From Alphaproteobacteria bacterium (lineage in GTDB: Bacteria; Pseudomonadota; Alphaproteobacteria; GCA-2731375): a stretch of DNA of 64,000 nt. The stretch covers positions 1 to 64,000 of the forward strand of contig JADHTB010000007.1 in the NCBI GenBank assembly GCA_016776605.1. Reading direction: 5' to 3'. Each line of letters opens with the position of its first letter. Position 1 is the first letter of the stretch. The notes under the pieces are model-generated. The model was given only the letters and a program-made list of their open reading frames with translations, ran no database searches and was not told the origin of the DNA. The translations under genes were made by a program, and so were the position numbers. This document shows positions 45,636 through 57,569 of the stretch, one piece after another.

Positions 45636-46043
45636 TTACAGTAAATCGCGCAGCATGGCGACCAGGGGCCGGTCAGCGGGCGGCATGGGCAAGTCCGTCA
45701 TGCGCACCGGCCGCAACCACTTGATCGCCTGGCCTTCGCGCGGGCGCAACGTACCCTTCCAGACACGGCAGACGAACAGCGGCATCACCAGCTGAAAATC
45801 CTCGTAGGCATGCGAGGCAAAGGTAAAAGGCGCCAGACAGGCCTCGGTCACGTCGATATCCAGTTCTTCCCGCAACTCCCGGATCAACGATTGTTCCAGG
45901 TTTTCACCCGCCTCTACCTTGCCGCCGGGGAACTCCCAAAGGCCGGCCATGGCCTTGCCCTCGGGCCGCTGCTGCACCAGAACACGGCCATCAATGTCCA
46001 CTAGAGCGGCGGCGGTGACCAGTAACATGGGCAAGCTGGTCAT
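45636..46043 (-). CDS. MutT-type nudix hydrolase
   Basis: A 135-residue nudix protein. The nudix box is complete: GGKVEAGENLEQSLIRELREELDIDV, following LVQQRPEGKAMAGLWEFP. The C-terminal part ends with IKWLRPVRMTDLPMPPADRPLV. This matches 8-oxo-dGTP diphosphatase (MutT), which cleanses oxidised dGTP. The ATG overlaps the argJ stop as TGATG, so it is co-translated with argJ; this gene order is common in alphaproteobacteria. The open frame upstream lies within argJ and is not coding in this phase. Confidence 0.92.
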   Translation of the reverse strand: MTSLPMLLVTAAALVDIDGRVLVQQRPEGKAMAGLWEFPGGKVEAGENLEQSLIRELREELDIDVTEACLAPFTFASHAYEDFQLVMPLFVCRVWKGTLRPREGQAIKWLRPVRMTDLPMPPADRPLVAMLRDLL

Positions 46044-47281
46044 CAGGAACGGTAATCGGCGTTGATCTCGATATAGCCGTGGGTCAGGTCGCAGGTCCAC
46101 ACGGTGGCCTTGGCCCGGCCGACGCCGACATCGACCGCAATATCTATCTCGCGGCCCTTCATATGGGGGACAACCTGGGCCTCGCGGTAATCGGGATGGG
46201 GATGGCCCGCTTCGGCGATCACCACGCCGCCGATGCGGATGGCCAGACGGTCGCGGTCCGCCTTTTCGCCGGCCCGCCCCACCGCCATGATGATGCGGCC
46301 CCAATTGGCGTCCGCGCCGGCGATGGCGGTCTTCACCAGGGGGGAATTGGCAATCGTCATGGCAATCCGCCGGGCCGCCCGGGCCGAGGCCGCACCGGTT
46401 ACCGTGATGGTGATGAACTTTGTCGCACCCTCGCCATCGCGGACAACCTGCTGCGCCAGGTCCTGCATCACGGACAGCAACGCCACCCTGAACGAGGCCA
46501 GGCGCTTATCCTTCGCATCCGTGATCTTGCCATGCTTCGGGCCCTGCCCGGTTGCCGCCAGCAATACGGTATCCGAGGTCGAGGTATCGCCATCTACCGT
46601 GATGCAGTTGAAGGATTGATCACTGCCCCACCGCAACAGCTCCTGCAATACATCCCCCGGCAGGGTCGCATCGGTGAAGAGGAAGCTCAACATAGTGGCC
46701 ATATCCGGTGCGATCATGCCGCTGCCCTTGGCGAAGCCGGCAATGCAGACGGCCTTGCCGTCAATCTCGGCCTGGGCGGAAGCCCCCTTGGGATAGGTAT
46801 CGGTGGTGCAAATGGCCTTGGCCGCGGCGCTCCAGCCTTGCGCCTTCAGCTTAGCATGCAGGCGCGGCACGGCGCGCAGCAGACGGTCCACCGATAATGT
46901 TTCGCCAATCACCCCGGTGGAGGCCACCATAACCTCGCCCCGTCTACAGCCCACCGCCGCCGCCACGGCCTGGGCGGTCGCGGCCACATCGTCCATACCC
47001 TGGCGGCCCGTAAAGACGTTGGCGTTGCCGGCATTGATCACGATCGCGCGGGCCTTGCCCCGGCCAATGTGCTTGCGGCACCACAACACCGGCGCGCCGG
47101 GCATGGTGGAGCGGGTGAAGACGCCGGCGATGGTGCTGCCCGGCGCCAGTTCCGCCAGGGTCAGATCAGCCCGCCGCCGATACCGTTCGCCCGCCGCTAT
47201 TGCCGCAAGACGCAAACCGGCAATGGCGGGCAGCTTTGGAAAGCGGGCGGGGGCAAAGGGCGAAACAACAATATTGGGCAT
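46043..47281 (-). CDS. argJ: Bifunctional ornithine acetyltransferase/N-acetylglutamate synthase
   Basis: A 412-residue ArgJ, which moves acetyl from N-acetylornithine to glutamate in the cyclic arginine pathway. The precursor cleaves itself at the Thr of MIAPDMATMLSFLFTDA, and the new N-terminal Thr is the nucleophile. Also seen are MPGAPVLWCRKHI, VINAGNANVFTG, FNCITVDGDTSTSDT and, late, GADANWGRIIMAVG. ATG 47281 is chosen; a TTG four codons upstream is less likely. A full composite palindromic repeat lies just upstream, between it and the parvulin gene. The nudix gene is coupled downstream. Confidence 0.95.
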   Translation of the reverse strand: MPNIVVSPFAPARFPKLPAIAGLRLAAIAAGERYRRRADLTLAELAPGSTIAGVFTRSTMPGAPVLWCRKHIGRGKARAIVINAGNANVFTGRQGMDDVAATAQAVAAAVGCRRGEVMVASTGVIGETLSVDRLLRAVPRLHAKLKAQGWSAAAKAICTTDTYPKGASAQAEIDGKAVCIAGFAKGSGMIAPDMATMLSFLFTDATLPGDVLQELLRWGSDQSFNCITVDGDTSTSDTVLLAATGQGPKHGKITDAKDKRLASFRVALLSVMQDLAQQVVRDGEGATKFITITVTGAASARAARRIAMTIANSPLVKTAIAGADANWGRIIMAVGRAGEKADRDRLAIRIGGVVIAEAGHPHPDYREAQVVPHMKGREIDIAVDVGVGRAKATVWTCDLTHGYIEINADYRS

Positions 47282-47302
47282 GATCCAATCCAAACAGCAA
47301 AC

Positions 47303-47407
47303 CTAGAGCAATTCCGAATTAATGAGAATCGCGAAGCGATTCTAAATGATTGGAATAATTGCTCTAATTCTAAAGATCTGAGCATTTTCAGAATGAAATT
47401 GCTCTAG
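47303..47407 (+). repeat. Composite palindromic repeat, full copy (direct orientation)
   Basis: 105 bp bounded by CTAG at both ends. Hairpin A contains AGAGCAATTCCGAATTAATG, then GAATCGC-GAA-GCGATTC, then the other arm to AATTGCTCT; the linker is AATTCTAAAGATCT and hairpin B is GAGCATTTTC/GAAATTGCTC. This is the cleanest copy in the window and nearly equals the one at 34823. Confidence 0.88.
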
Positions 47408-47464
47408 CGTATGGTAGCCAGTGCGCCCAAGGCGGACAAGGGCGTCCCGGCCAGGCTGAATGCC

Positions 47465-48346
47465 CTATTTAGCCGGCGCGCCAACGGTGGGTGATTTACT
47501 TTCACTGCCATCCAATTCAAAGGTTTTGATATCGGCGTCCCTGGTCAGCGCCGCCAGAATTTCAGCCACCACGGTTTGCGCCATGGCCTGACGCAGCGCG
47601 GGCACCCGTTCAGCGAAAGTGGGGCCCTTACCTTGCCGGCGGTCCACCGTCTTGATGACGTGCCAGCCAAATCCGGTCTTCACCGGGGCCGAAACTTCCC
47701 CGGTCTTCAGGGCGAAGGCGGCGGTGGCGAATTCGGGCACCATTTTATCCTTGGTGAAATAGCCCAGATCGCCACCCTTGGCGCCGCTGGGACCCTTTGA
47801 CTTTTCCTGGGCAATTTTCGCAAAGTCGCCACCCTTTTTCAGTTCAGCGACGATGGCGTCCGCCTCCGCCTGGGTCTCCACCAGGATATGGCTGGCGCGC
47901 ACTTCATCCGGCCCCTTCGCCATGCTCTCATCGGCCTCATAACGGGCTTTCAATGCTGCCTCGGTGGCGACGGCGGCAACTTTCTCCGAGATATAAGCCT
48001 GTTCCAGGATCCGGGACCGCGCCTGGGCAATGCGCCCGGCGACCTCGGCCTTATCGGCCAGATTTTCCGCTTCCGCCGCCTGCAGCACCAGGCGCCGTTC
48101 CACCAATTGTTGCACCAGGGGTTTATAAAGCTCGGCCAGCGTCATGCCGCGGTATTGCTCCGGCAGGCTTTCCTTGGCCAGACGCACATCGCGGAACAGG
48201 ACCTTGCTGCCTTGAACGACGGCAACGACCCGGTCGTCGGACGGGGTGCCGCCCGTGCCTTTGGTTTGTGCCTGTAGCGGCGAAATTTGCAGCCCGGCAA
48301 CAATCGTCAGGCTGGCGCCCAATAGCGCGATGGAAATTTTTCTCAT
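47465..48346 (-). CDS. Periplasmic parvulin-type peptidyl-prolyl isomerase
   Basis: A 293-residue exported PPIase. A signal peptide (MRKISIALLGASLTIVAGLQ) leads to an N-terminal chaperone-like helical region, then a single parvulin domain: EVRASHILVETQAEADAIVAELKKGGDFAKIA, GAKGGDLGYFTKDKMVPEFATAAF and FGWHVIKTVDRR. It resembles PrsA/SurA/PpiD-like foldases and should help outer-membrane or secreted proteins fold. It is divergent from secA, a suggestive pairing for export, and lies upstream of argJ on the same strand, separated by a palindromic repeat. Confidence 0.92.
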   Translation of the reverse strand: MRKISIALLGASLTIVAGLQISPLQAQTKGTGGTPSDDRVVAVVQGSKVLFRDVRLAKESLPEQYRGMTLAELYKPLVQQLVERRLVLQAAEAENLADKAEVAGRIAQARSRILEQAYISEKVAAVATEAALKARYEADESMAKGPDEVRASHILVETQAEADAIVAELKKGGDFAKIAQEKSKGPSGAKGGDLGYFTKDKMVPEFATAAFALKTGEVSAPVKTGFGWHVIKTVDRRQGKGPTFAERVPALRQAMAQTVVAEILAALTRDADIKTFELDGSESKSPTVGAPAK

Positions 48347-48655
48347 GGATAAAAGGCTTTCTTTTGCAGGTTTTCGCGGGCTGAATTAAGACGCTTCGAT
48401 GCCATTGGCACCGGCCCGTAATATCGATTATCGAGGCCGCGCGCACAAGTCGTTAAGAGGTCGTCCCACAAACTGTCGTCGGGACCGGGTGGAAACGGTC
48501 CTGGCCAGGCCAGGCGCGGGAAAAACGGGCGCCGGGCCGCGTTGACAGGGGGGCGAGCGGCCCTTATGTCTCACGGGTTGAACCGCGGCGGGCCTTTTTT
48601 GCGCGACGGCAAGCGGCGGGCGTGTGGTGTTTTTGTGATTTTTTAGGAAAAATTG
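48347..48655. other. Gene-free divergent region between the parvulin gene and secA
   Basis: The 309 bases carry no gene I can support. A sigma-70-like promoter for secA is at 48542-48570. The segment GGGCCTTTTTTGCGCG near 48590 contains a T-run but no strong stem in front of it. The rest presumably holds the promoter of the parvulin gene on the other strand. Confidence 0.6.
48542..48570 (+). promoter_or_regulatory. Sigma-70-type promoter upstream of secA
   Basis: TTGACA at 48542-48547, then 17 bases, then TATGTC at 48565-48570. The ATG of secA follows 86 bases later. The -35 box is perfect; the -10 box matches three or four consensus positions. Predicted by eye only. Confidence 0.55.
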
Positions 48656-51406
<2,751 letters not shown>

Positions 51407-51464
51407 CGGCAATTAGAGCAATGCTTAGACCGCTGTCCGAGTTTCAGCGGGCGGCCCGTAGGTA

Positions 51465-52427
51465 TCAGGCGATGCCGAGTTGGCCAATGGCGAGGAATTT
51501 ATCCCGGCGGTGCTGCCGCACGTAGGCGCCGTCGCGGCCATCGAATTCAGCCAGTGCGTCGGCAATGGCATCGCCCAGGGCGGCGATGGCGGAGGCCGGA
51601 TTGCGCTGGGCCCCGCCGACGCCTTCTTCCACTACCTGGTCAACGACCTTCAACTTAGCAAGATCCTGGGCCGTGACTTTCATGGCGTCGGCGGCGTCCT
51701 GGGCGCGTTCAGCCGAATGCCACAGGATCGAGGCACAGCCCTCGGGCGAAATTACCGCATAGACCGCATGTTCCAGCATGATCACCGCGTTGCCCACGGC
51801 CAGGGCAACGGCGCCACCCGAGCCGCCCTCACCAACCAAACAGGCAATCAGCGGCACCCGGAGGTCGAGGCAGGTTTCCGTCGACCGTGCAATGGCTTCC
51901 GCCTGACCGCGCTCTTCGGCGCCGACGCCCGGATAGGCGCCCTGGGTGTCCACCAAGGTAATAACAGGCAAGCCGAAGCGGTCCGCCAGACGCATCAGGC
52001 GCACCGCCTTGCGATAACCCTCGGGCCGGGCCATGCCAAAGTTATGGCGGACCCTGCTTTGCATATCGCTGCCCTTTTCGTGCCCGATGACCATCACGGA
52101 ACGGCCGCGAAACCGGCCGATGCCGCCCGTGATGGCCTTGTCATCCGCATAGGCGCGGTCGCCGGCCAGGGGAGTAAAGGAAGCGATCAGACCAGCCACG
52201 TAATCCTGAAATTGCGGCCTGTTCGGGTGCCGGGCCACCTGTACTTTCTGCCACGGCGTCAATTTGCCGTAGGTTTCGCGCAGCAATTCGTCTGCCTTGC
52301 TCTGTATCTGCGCGACCTCTTCCTCGATATCCGCACCGCCCTGCTGTTCGCCATCAAGTTGACGCAGGTCGTGAATTCTCGCCTCTAATTCGGCGATCGG
52401 TTTTTCGAAATCAAGAAAGCTAATCAT
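51465..52427 (-). CDS. accA: Acetyl-CoA carboxylase carboxyltransferase subunit alpha
   Basis: A 320-residue carboxyltransferase alpha subunit, which with AccD transfers carboxyl from biotin to acetyl-CoA to make malonyl-CoA for fatty acid synthesis. Diagnostic segments: the N-terminal LDFEKPIAELEARIHDLR, HPNRPQFQDYV, GRFRGRSVMVIGHEKG, FGMARPEGYRKAVRLMRLADRF, GGSGGAVALAVGN and EGCASILWHSAERAQDAADAMKVTA. It lies 35 bases downstream of xerD on the minus strand, an order seen in other alphaproteobacteria, and is convergent with secA. Confidence 0.97.
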   Translation of the reverse strand: MISFLDFEKPIAELEARIHDLRQLDGEQQGGADIEEEVAQIQSKADELLRETYGKLTPWQKVQVARHPNRPQFQDYVAGLIASFTPLAGDRAYADDKAITGGIGRFRGRSVMVIGHEKGSDMQSRVRHNFGMARPEGYRKAVRLMRLADRFGLPVITLVDTQGAYPGVGAEERGQAEAIARSTETCLDLRVPLIACLVGEGGSGGAVALAVGNAVIMLEHAVYAVISPEGCASILWHSAERAQDAADAMKVTAQDLAKLKVVDQVVEEGVGGAQRNPASAIAALGDAIADALAEFDGRDGAYVRQHRRDKFLAIGQLGIA

Positions 52428-52462
52428 TTTTCTTATTCATCGTGTCACCCCGTGCCCCTGGC

Positions 52463-53359
52463 TCAATCAGCCAACGGATGGGCGGTTTTCACCAACTCCT
52501 GCAGGCGCTCCTGCAAAATATGGGTATAGATTTGCGTGGTTGAAATATCGGCATGGCCCAACATCTGTTGCACCGCCCGCAAATCGGCGCCATTAGCCAA
52601 CAGATGTGACGCAAAGGCGTGCCGCAGGGAATGGGGCGAAACCTTGGTTGGATCAATGCCAGCCACCTGCGCCAATTCCTTGACCAATTGCGAAAACCGC
52701 TGACGTGTCAGATGCCCACCCTTGGAACGCGAGGGGAACAGCCAATTGGCATCCGTCGGCCGGCGTACAAAATAAGGCCGCACCACAGCGTATTTTTCCA
52801 AGGCTTCGATTGCCTGGGTGCTCAACGGAACCATGCGTTCGCGGCCACCCTTGCCCTTGACCATGATAAAGGCGCGCTCCGACTGCACCGCCGGGTAGGG
52901 CAGCATCAGCAACTCGGACACCCGCAAGCCGGATGCATAGAGCAATTCCATCAGGGCAACCAGACGAATGCCCTCGGCCCCTTTGTAGGTTTTCGCGGCT
53001 ACCAAAAGCTGCTCGACCTCAGCCACCGACAGGACCTTGGGCAATGGGCGAACCCGGCGCGGACTATCAATCGCCGCGGACGGATCATCGCTTCGCATCC
53101 CCTCGGCATGGAGAAAACGATAAAACTGCCGCATGGCGGAAAGGCGCCGGGCGGCGGTGGATGGCGCCATGCCCTCGCGCTTCAAATGCGCCAGATAGGC
53201 ACGAATGTCTTCGCTATCCGCCTCCACGATGGCGGCGGTGGTATAGGCCTCGAAATGACGCAGATCCCGGCTGTAGGAATCCAATGTATTCTGAGCGGCA
53301 CCCCGCTCGGCAGCCAGCATTTCAAGAAAATTTTCGACGTATTGCAAAGATTGGGACAA
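52463..53359 (-). CDS. xerD: Site-specific tyrosine recombinase XerD
   Basis: A 298-residue XerC/D-type recombinase that resolves chromosome dimers at dif during division. The N-terminal SAM-like domain has LEMLAAERGAAQNTLDSYSRDL. Catalytic residues are Arg in YASGLRVSELLML, Lys in VKGKGGRERMVPL, His-x-x-Arg in PHSLRHAFASHLL, His in MLGHADISTTQ and Tyr in IYTHI. No ATG is available near the N-terminus; TTG 53359 is the likely start and no ribosome site is evident. It lies 33 bases after the large exported protein gene and before accA. Core position argues against a mobile integrase. Confidence 0.94.
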   Translation of the reverse strand: MSQSLQYVENFLEMLAAERGAAQNTLDSYSRDLRHFEAYTTAAIVEADSEDIRAYLAHLKREGMAPSTAARRLSAMRQFYRFLHAEGMRSDDPSAAIDSPRRVRPLPKVLSVAEVEQLLVAAKTYKGAEGIRLVALMELLYASGLRVSELLMLPYPAVQSERAFIMVKGKGGRERMVPLSTQAIEALEKYAVVRPYFVRRPTDANWLFPSRSKGGHLTRQRFSQLVKELAQVAGIDPTKVSPHSLRHAFASHLLANGADLRAVQQMLGHADISTTQIYTHILQERLQELVKTAHPLAD

Positions 53360-53392
53360 ACGCTACACTCACATCAAATTAAAACAAAAAAT

Positions 53393-55495
53393 CTAGAATC
53401 CGGCGCCGAGCAATCCCTCCAGCGCCAAGGCTCCGGCATCTTCCGCCAGATCGACACGGCGCAGGGCGGAGACAATTCGGCTCAGGGTAATGGTATCACT
53501 TACGACCGGTCCTCTATCGCCAAGAAGCAACAGGGAAAATAACACGACCTCTCCCCGCCGCCCTCCAGCCGCGGCCCGATCCAAACCCATCAACAACGAA
53601 GGCGAGACTTGCGGAATATCCCTCTCCGGTGCCTCGAACAATGGCAGCCACACCTTCCCGGACACGTCCTTGCCCAGAGCCGCCAGCAAACCCAATAACC
53701 TCAAGCCGCGTTGGTACCTTTCCGCGCCGTTATTTGCAACCTCTCCCTGCCACCACCCCGCCACGATTTTTTCCTTCACCATGGCCAATGCCGGATCGTC
53801 CCGCTCCACATCCCTGATGTATAGCAGGGGTGCCAAGGCCAGCACGGCGGCGGCGGCCTCGGGCCGGCCGGCACGGGCCGGTTCCACCACCGCCATCAGC
53901 CAGGCTCTGGCGGCTTTCTTATCACCCACCGCCAACAGGGCCCGGCCAGCGGGTGCGGCGAACCAGGCTAGTTTCGCATCAGGCTCGATCAACCGGGTAA
54001 TCGGCAGGTTGACCCGTACGGCCGTCATATAGCGGCCACCGCGCCGGCCATTCCGCCAGGCCGCGGCCAGGGCCCGGGCGCGGCTTTCCACCTGGGTATC
54101 GATCTGCGCCACCTGATACAGGATGGCCGATGCCGAAGGGCCTGGCTGACTTTTCGCCAGTGACAAGGCATCGGCGCTTTGTTCGGCGGTGAAGGGCACG
54201 CTGGCATAGATCCGGCGCAACACCTCGGTCGGCAAGGCGCCCAGGGCTTCCGCCCGTTCCGCCGCTTCCAGGCGCATGTCCAGCGAGGCATTGGGCGAAG
54301 TGGCGATGGCCCGCAGCACGGCCGGCGATGCCTGATTGACAGCGCCCGCCGGGATCACCCGGCGCGCCGTGCGCAGCATGGCCAAGTGTAATGGTTCAGT
54401 ATGGGCAAGGCTCTCCAACGGCGCCGTCTCGCCGCTATTCAGGCCCGCCAGCAGGGTAAAAAACGCCTCATCCCTGACACCGTTTTCATAGAGCAGTTGT
54501 TCGTACAATTCGACCTGGGCCGCCTGCCCGTCCAGCGCCAGACAAAACGCCATGACTTTTTGCCAGATAATATCTCGGCCCCCGGCGGCAACCGCGACGC
54601 CGGCGCCGAGCCGGTTGCGCACCATACCGCAGGCCTGACGCACATTACCGGCCAGCAACGCCTCCTCGATCCGAACCTGCGTGAAGATCTTGTTGCCCGT
54701 CGATAAAGGCGCGAATTTCAACAACTGCGTCACGGCTTCCGCATTGCCGGCGGCAGCCAGGCGTTCAATACGCAGGGCGACCAGGACGCTGCCATCGTCA
54801 TCCGTATCGGCCCCATCATCATCGGGCGGCAGCGCCGTGGTCAGCAAAAGACGGTGGCGCAACGACTGCATCACGGGCGAGCTCGTCGCCACCGGCAGGC
54901 GTGGCAGCATCCCCATGACCAGGGGCAGTGGCGTACCGGACCACATATCGTTGCCAAAACCGCCATCAGCCACGTTCAACAAGCCAATCGCCGATACTTT
55001 CGAGCGGCCCAGCGCCTTAACCTGGATGCCGTCCGCGTCAGCTTCGCGGTCCGTGGTTTCGCGGGCATTGCCCTCAACCCCTGATTTGGCGATGACGGCG
55101 GCAGGCTTCGCGGGTTGCAACGAACCAGGCGCCTCTGCGCTTTGCCCGGCTTTGTTCTTCAACTGATCCGGGGTCAGGATCTGCCCGGTATTTGGGTCCA
55201 GACGCAATTGCAGGGATTTTGGGGCGGCGCCCGTACTACGCCGCCGCGCCACACCCACCCCGACCTTGGGCGCGATGGTCGTTGACATATTGGGGCTTTT
55301 GCTGACCGGGGCGGGCCCGACCGTCACGCTGGGCAGTTCGTTAGCTTCGATCTGTGACGGTGTCTGGCTCTGGATCTGAGCCAGCCGCAACTCGGCCGCC
55401 GCCGTGCCTATCACTCCCGGCAACGCCAAAAGAGACAATGCGGCCAGCAGCGGTCGCAAATAGTTCACCGGCGCGTTATCTTGGGAAGCGGTCAT
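53393..55495 (-). CDS. Large exported protein of unknown function
   Basis: A 700-residue protein I do not recognise. A hydrophobic signal-like segment (YLRPLLAALSLLALPGVIGT, with AAA before ELRL) suggests export. Residues 30-200 are low-complexity and Pro/Ser/Gln-rich with LDPNTGQILTPDQLKNK; the rest is Ala/Leu-rich and helical, resembling a solenoid (DMRLEAAERAEALGALPTEVLRRI, QAAQVELYEQLLYENGV). The start overlaps a 46-residue membrane peptide gene by 20 bases. Downstream come xerD and accA on the same strand, 33 bases away. The location beside xerD might hint at a cell-envelope or division role, but this is only inference. Confidence 0.75.
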   Translation of the reverse strand: MTASQDNAPVNYLRPLLAALSLLALPGVIGTAAAELRLAQIQSQTPSQIEANELPSVTVGPAPVSKSPNMSTTIAPKVGVGVARRRSTGAAPKSLQLRLDPNTGQILTPDQLKNKAGQSAEAPGSLQPAKPAAVIAKSGVEGNARETTDREADADGIQVKALGRSKVSAIGLLNVADGGFGNDMWSGTPLPLVMGMLPRLPVATSSPVMQSLRHRLLLTTALPPDDDGADTDDDGSVLVALRIERLAAAGNAEAVTQLLKFAPLSTGNKIFTQVRIEEALLAGNVRQACGMVRNRLGAGVAVAAGGRDIIWQKVMAFCLALDGQAAQVELYEQLLYENGVRDEAFFTLLAGLNSGETAPLESLAHTEPLHLAMLRTARRVIPAGAVNQASPAVLRAIATSPNASLDMRLEAAERAEALGALPTEVLRRIYASVPFTAEQSADALSLAKSQPGPSASAILYQVAQIDTQVESRARALAAAWRNGRRGGRYMTAVRVNLPITRLIEPDAKLAWFAAPAGRALLAVGDKKAARAWLMAVVEPARAGRPEAAAAVLALAPLLYIRDVERDDPALAMVKEKIVAGWWQGEVANNGAERYQRGLRLLGLLAALGKDVSGKVWLPLFEAPERDIPQVSPSLLMGLDRAAAGGRRGEVVLFSLLLLGDRGPVVSDTITLSRIVSALRRVDLAEDAGALALEGLLGAGF

Positions 55496-55616
55496 CGGGC
55501 AGAACCTTTTTGACGGGCGCACTGGGCGCCGGGATCTCCCACATAGCCAGAAAGGCCATGCCACCCGCCAGCAGAAGCACCATAAACGCTACAATGATCA
55601 GGGTTATGTTTCTCAT
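55476..55616 (-). CDS. 46-residue single-pass membrane peptide
   Basis: A small open frame: MRNITLIIVAFMVLLLAGG, then a second part of the hydrophobic helix, MAFLAMWEIPAPSAP, and a short basic tail VKKVLPDDRFPR. It gives one transmembrane helix at residues 4-26 and a cytoplasm-or-periplasm tail. The frame overlaps the start of the large exported protein gene by 20 bases, implying coupled translation. No strong ribosome site is visible before its ATG. I infer it is real from the clean hydrophobic profile and position; family and function are unknown. Confidence 0.65.
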   Translation of the reverse strand: MRNITLIIVAFMVLLLAGGMAFLAMWEIPAPSAPVKKVLPDDRFPR

Positions 55617-55847
55617 CGGGAATTGTTTGTTCGTTCAATGATTGGGAAAATTCCTTCACCGATACAGCGAATGAGGACAGCCTATTATTTGTTTGCTAGA
55701 CTACGAATGTGGCAGAACTTAGTCGATCCAGGCGCCAATCTATCGATTGCGCGTCCGCCTTGCAACGGGACTGGGGCATGATGTCCAACAAGAATGCGGC
55801 AGAAGCCGAATTTTCGGTTCATGGAGCCACCAGCCATTGAAAGTGTT

Positions 55848-56407
55848 ATGAGCGAAGCAAGTGTCCCTAGTTTGGACTGTGGCGTTGTCCTTATCGGCCT
55901 GATGGGGGCTGGCAAGTCATCCGTGGGGCGGCGTTTGGCAAAGCGTCTGGGTCTGCCGTTTTTCGACGCCGATCAGGAGATCGAAAAAGCCGCGGGCTGT
56001 AGCATAGACGAAATTTTCAGCCGCCATGGCGAGGCCGCCTTCCGCAACGGAGAGCGTCAGGTGATCGCCCGCCTGCTGGACGGCGGAGGGCATGTGCTGG
56101 CGACGGGTGGGGGTGCCTTCATGGACCCCGAGACCCGCGCCGCTATCCGCGAAAAAGGCATCTCCATCTGGCTGAACGCTGGATTGGAGGTGTTGTTGGA
56201 ACGCGTCCTGCGGCGTGACAACCGGCCGCTGTTGAAACAGGGCGATCCGGAACAGATCCTGCGCGGATTGATGGCGGAACGAAACCCGGTTTATGCCCTT
56301 GCGGATCTGACCGTGACCTCTGGCCAAGGTCCGCACGAGGATGTCGTGGAACAAATTGTGAAAGCATTGCAGCGCCACTTGGCGGCGGGCGCGAAAGACG
56401 GAGTTTG

Positions 56408-56408
<1 letters not shown>
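55848..56408 (+). CDS. aroK: Shikimate kinase
   Basis: A 186-residue kinase that phosphorylates shikimate at the 3-hydroxyl in aromatic amino acid synthesis. Walker A is LIGLMGAGKSSVGRRLAKRLG near residue 16. Substrate residues lie in FFDADQEIEKAAG, FRNGERQVI and LATGGGAFMD, and the adenine/lid region has RRDNRPLL. ATG 55848 is chosen by family length; ATG 55821 is an in-frame alternative with 9 more residues, and neither has a clear ribosome site. It is coupled to aroB through TGATG. Divergent from the xerD-accA operon. Confidence 0.95.
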
Positions 56409-57562
<1,154 letters not shown>

Positions 57563-57569
57563 TCGCGCC

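Noticed and set aside
51407-51464. A GCAATTAGAGCAATGCTT stretch after secA as another palindromic repeat copy
   Set aside because: Only a short AGAGCAAT match exists and no second arm can be paired, so I do not count it.
52463-53359. xerD considered as an integrase marking a genomic island
   Set aside because: It has XerD length, sits in a core setting with accA, and has no tRNA, attachment site or mobile genes around it.
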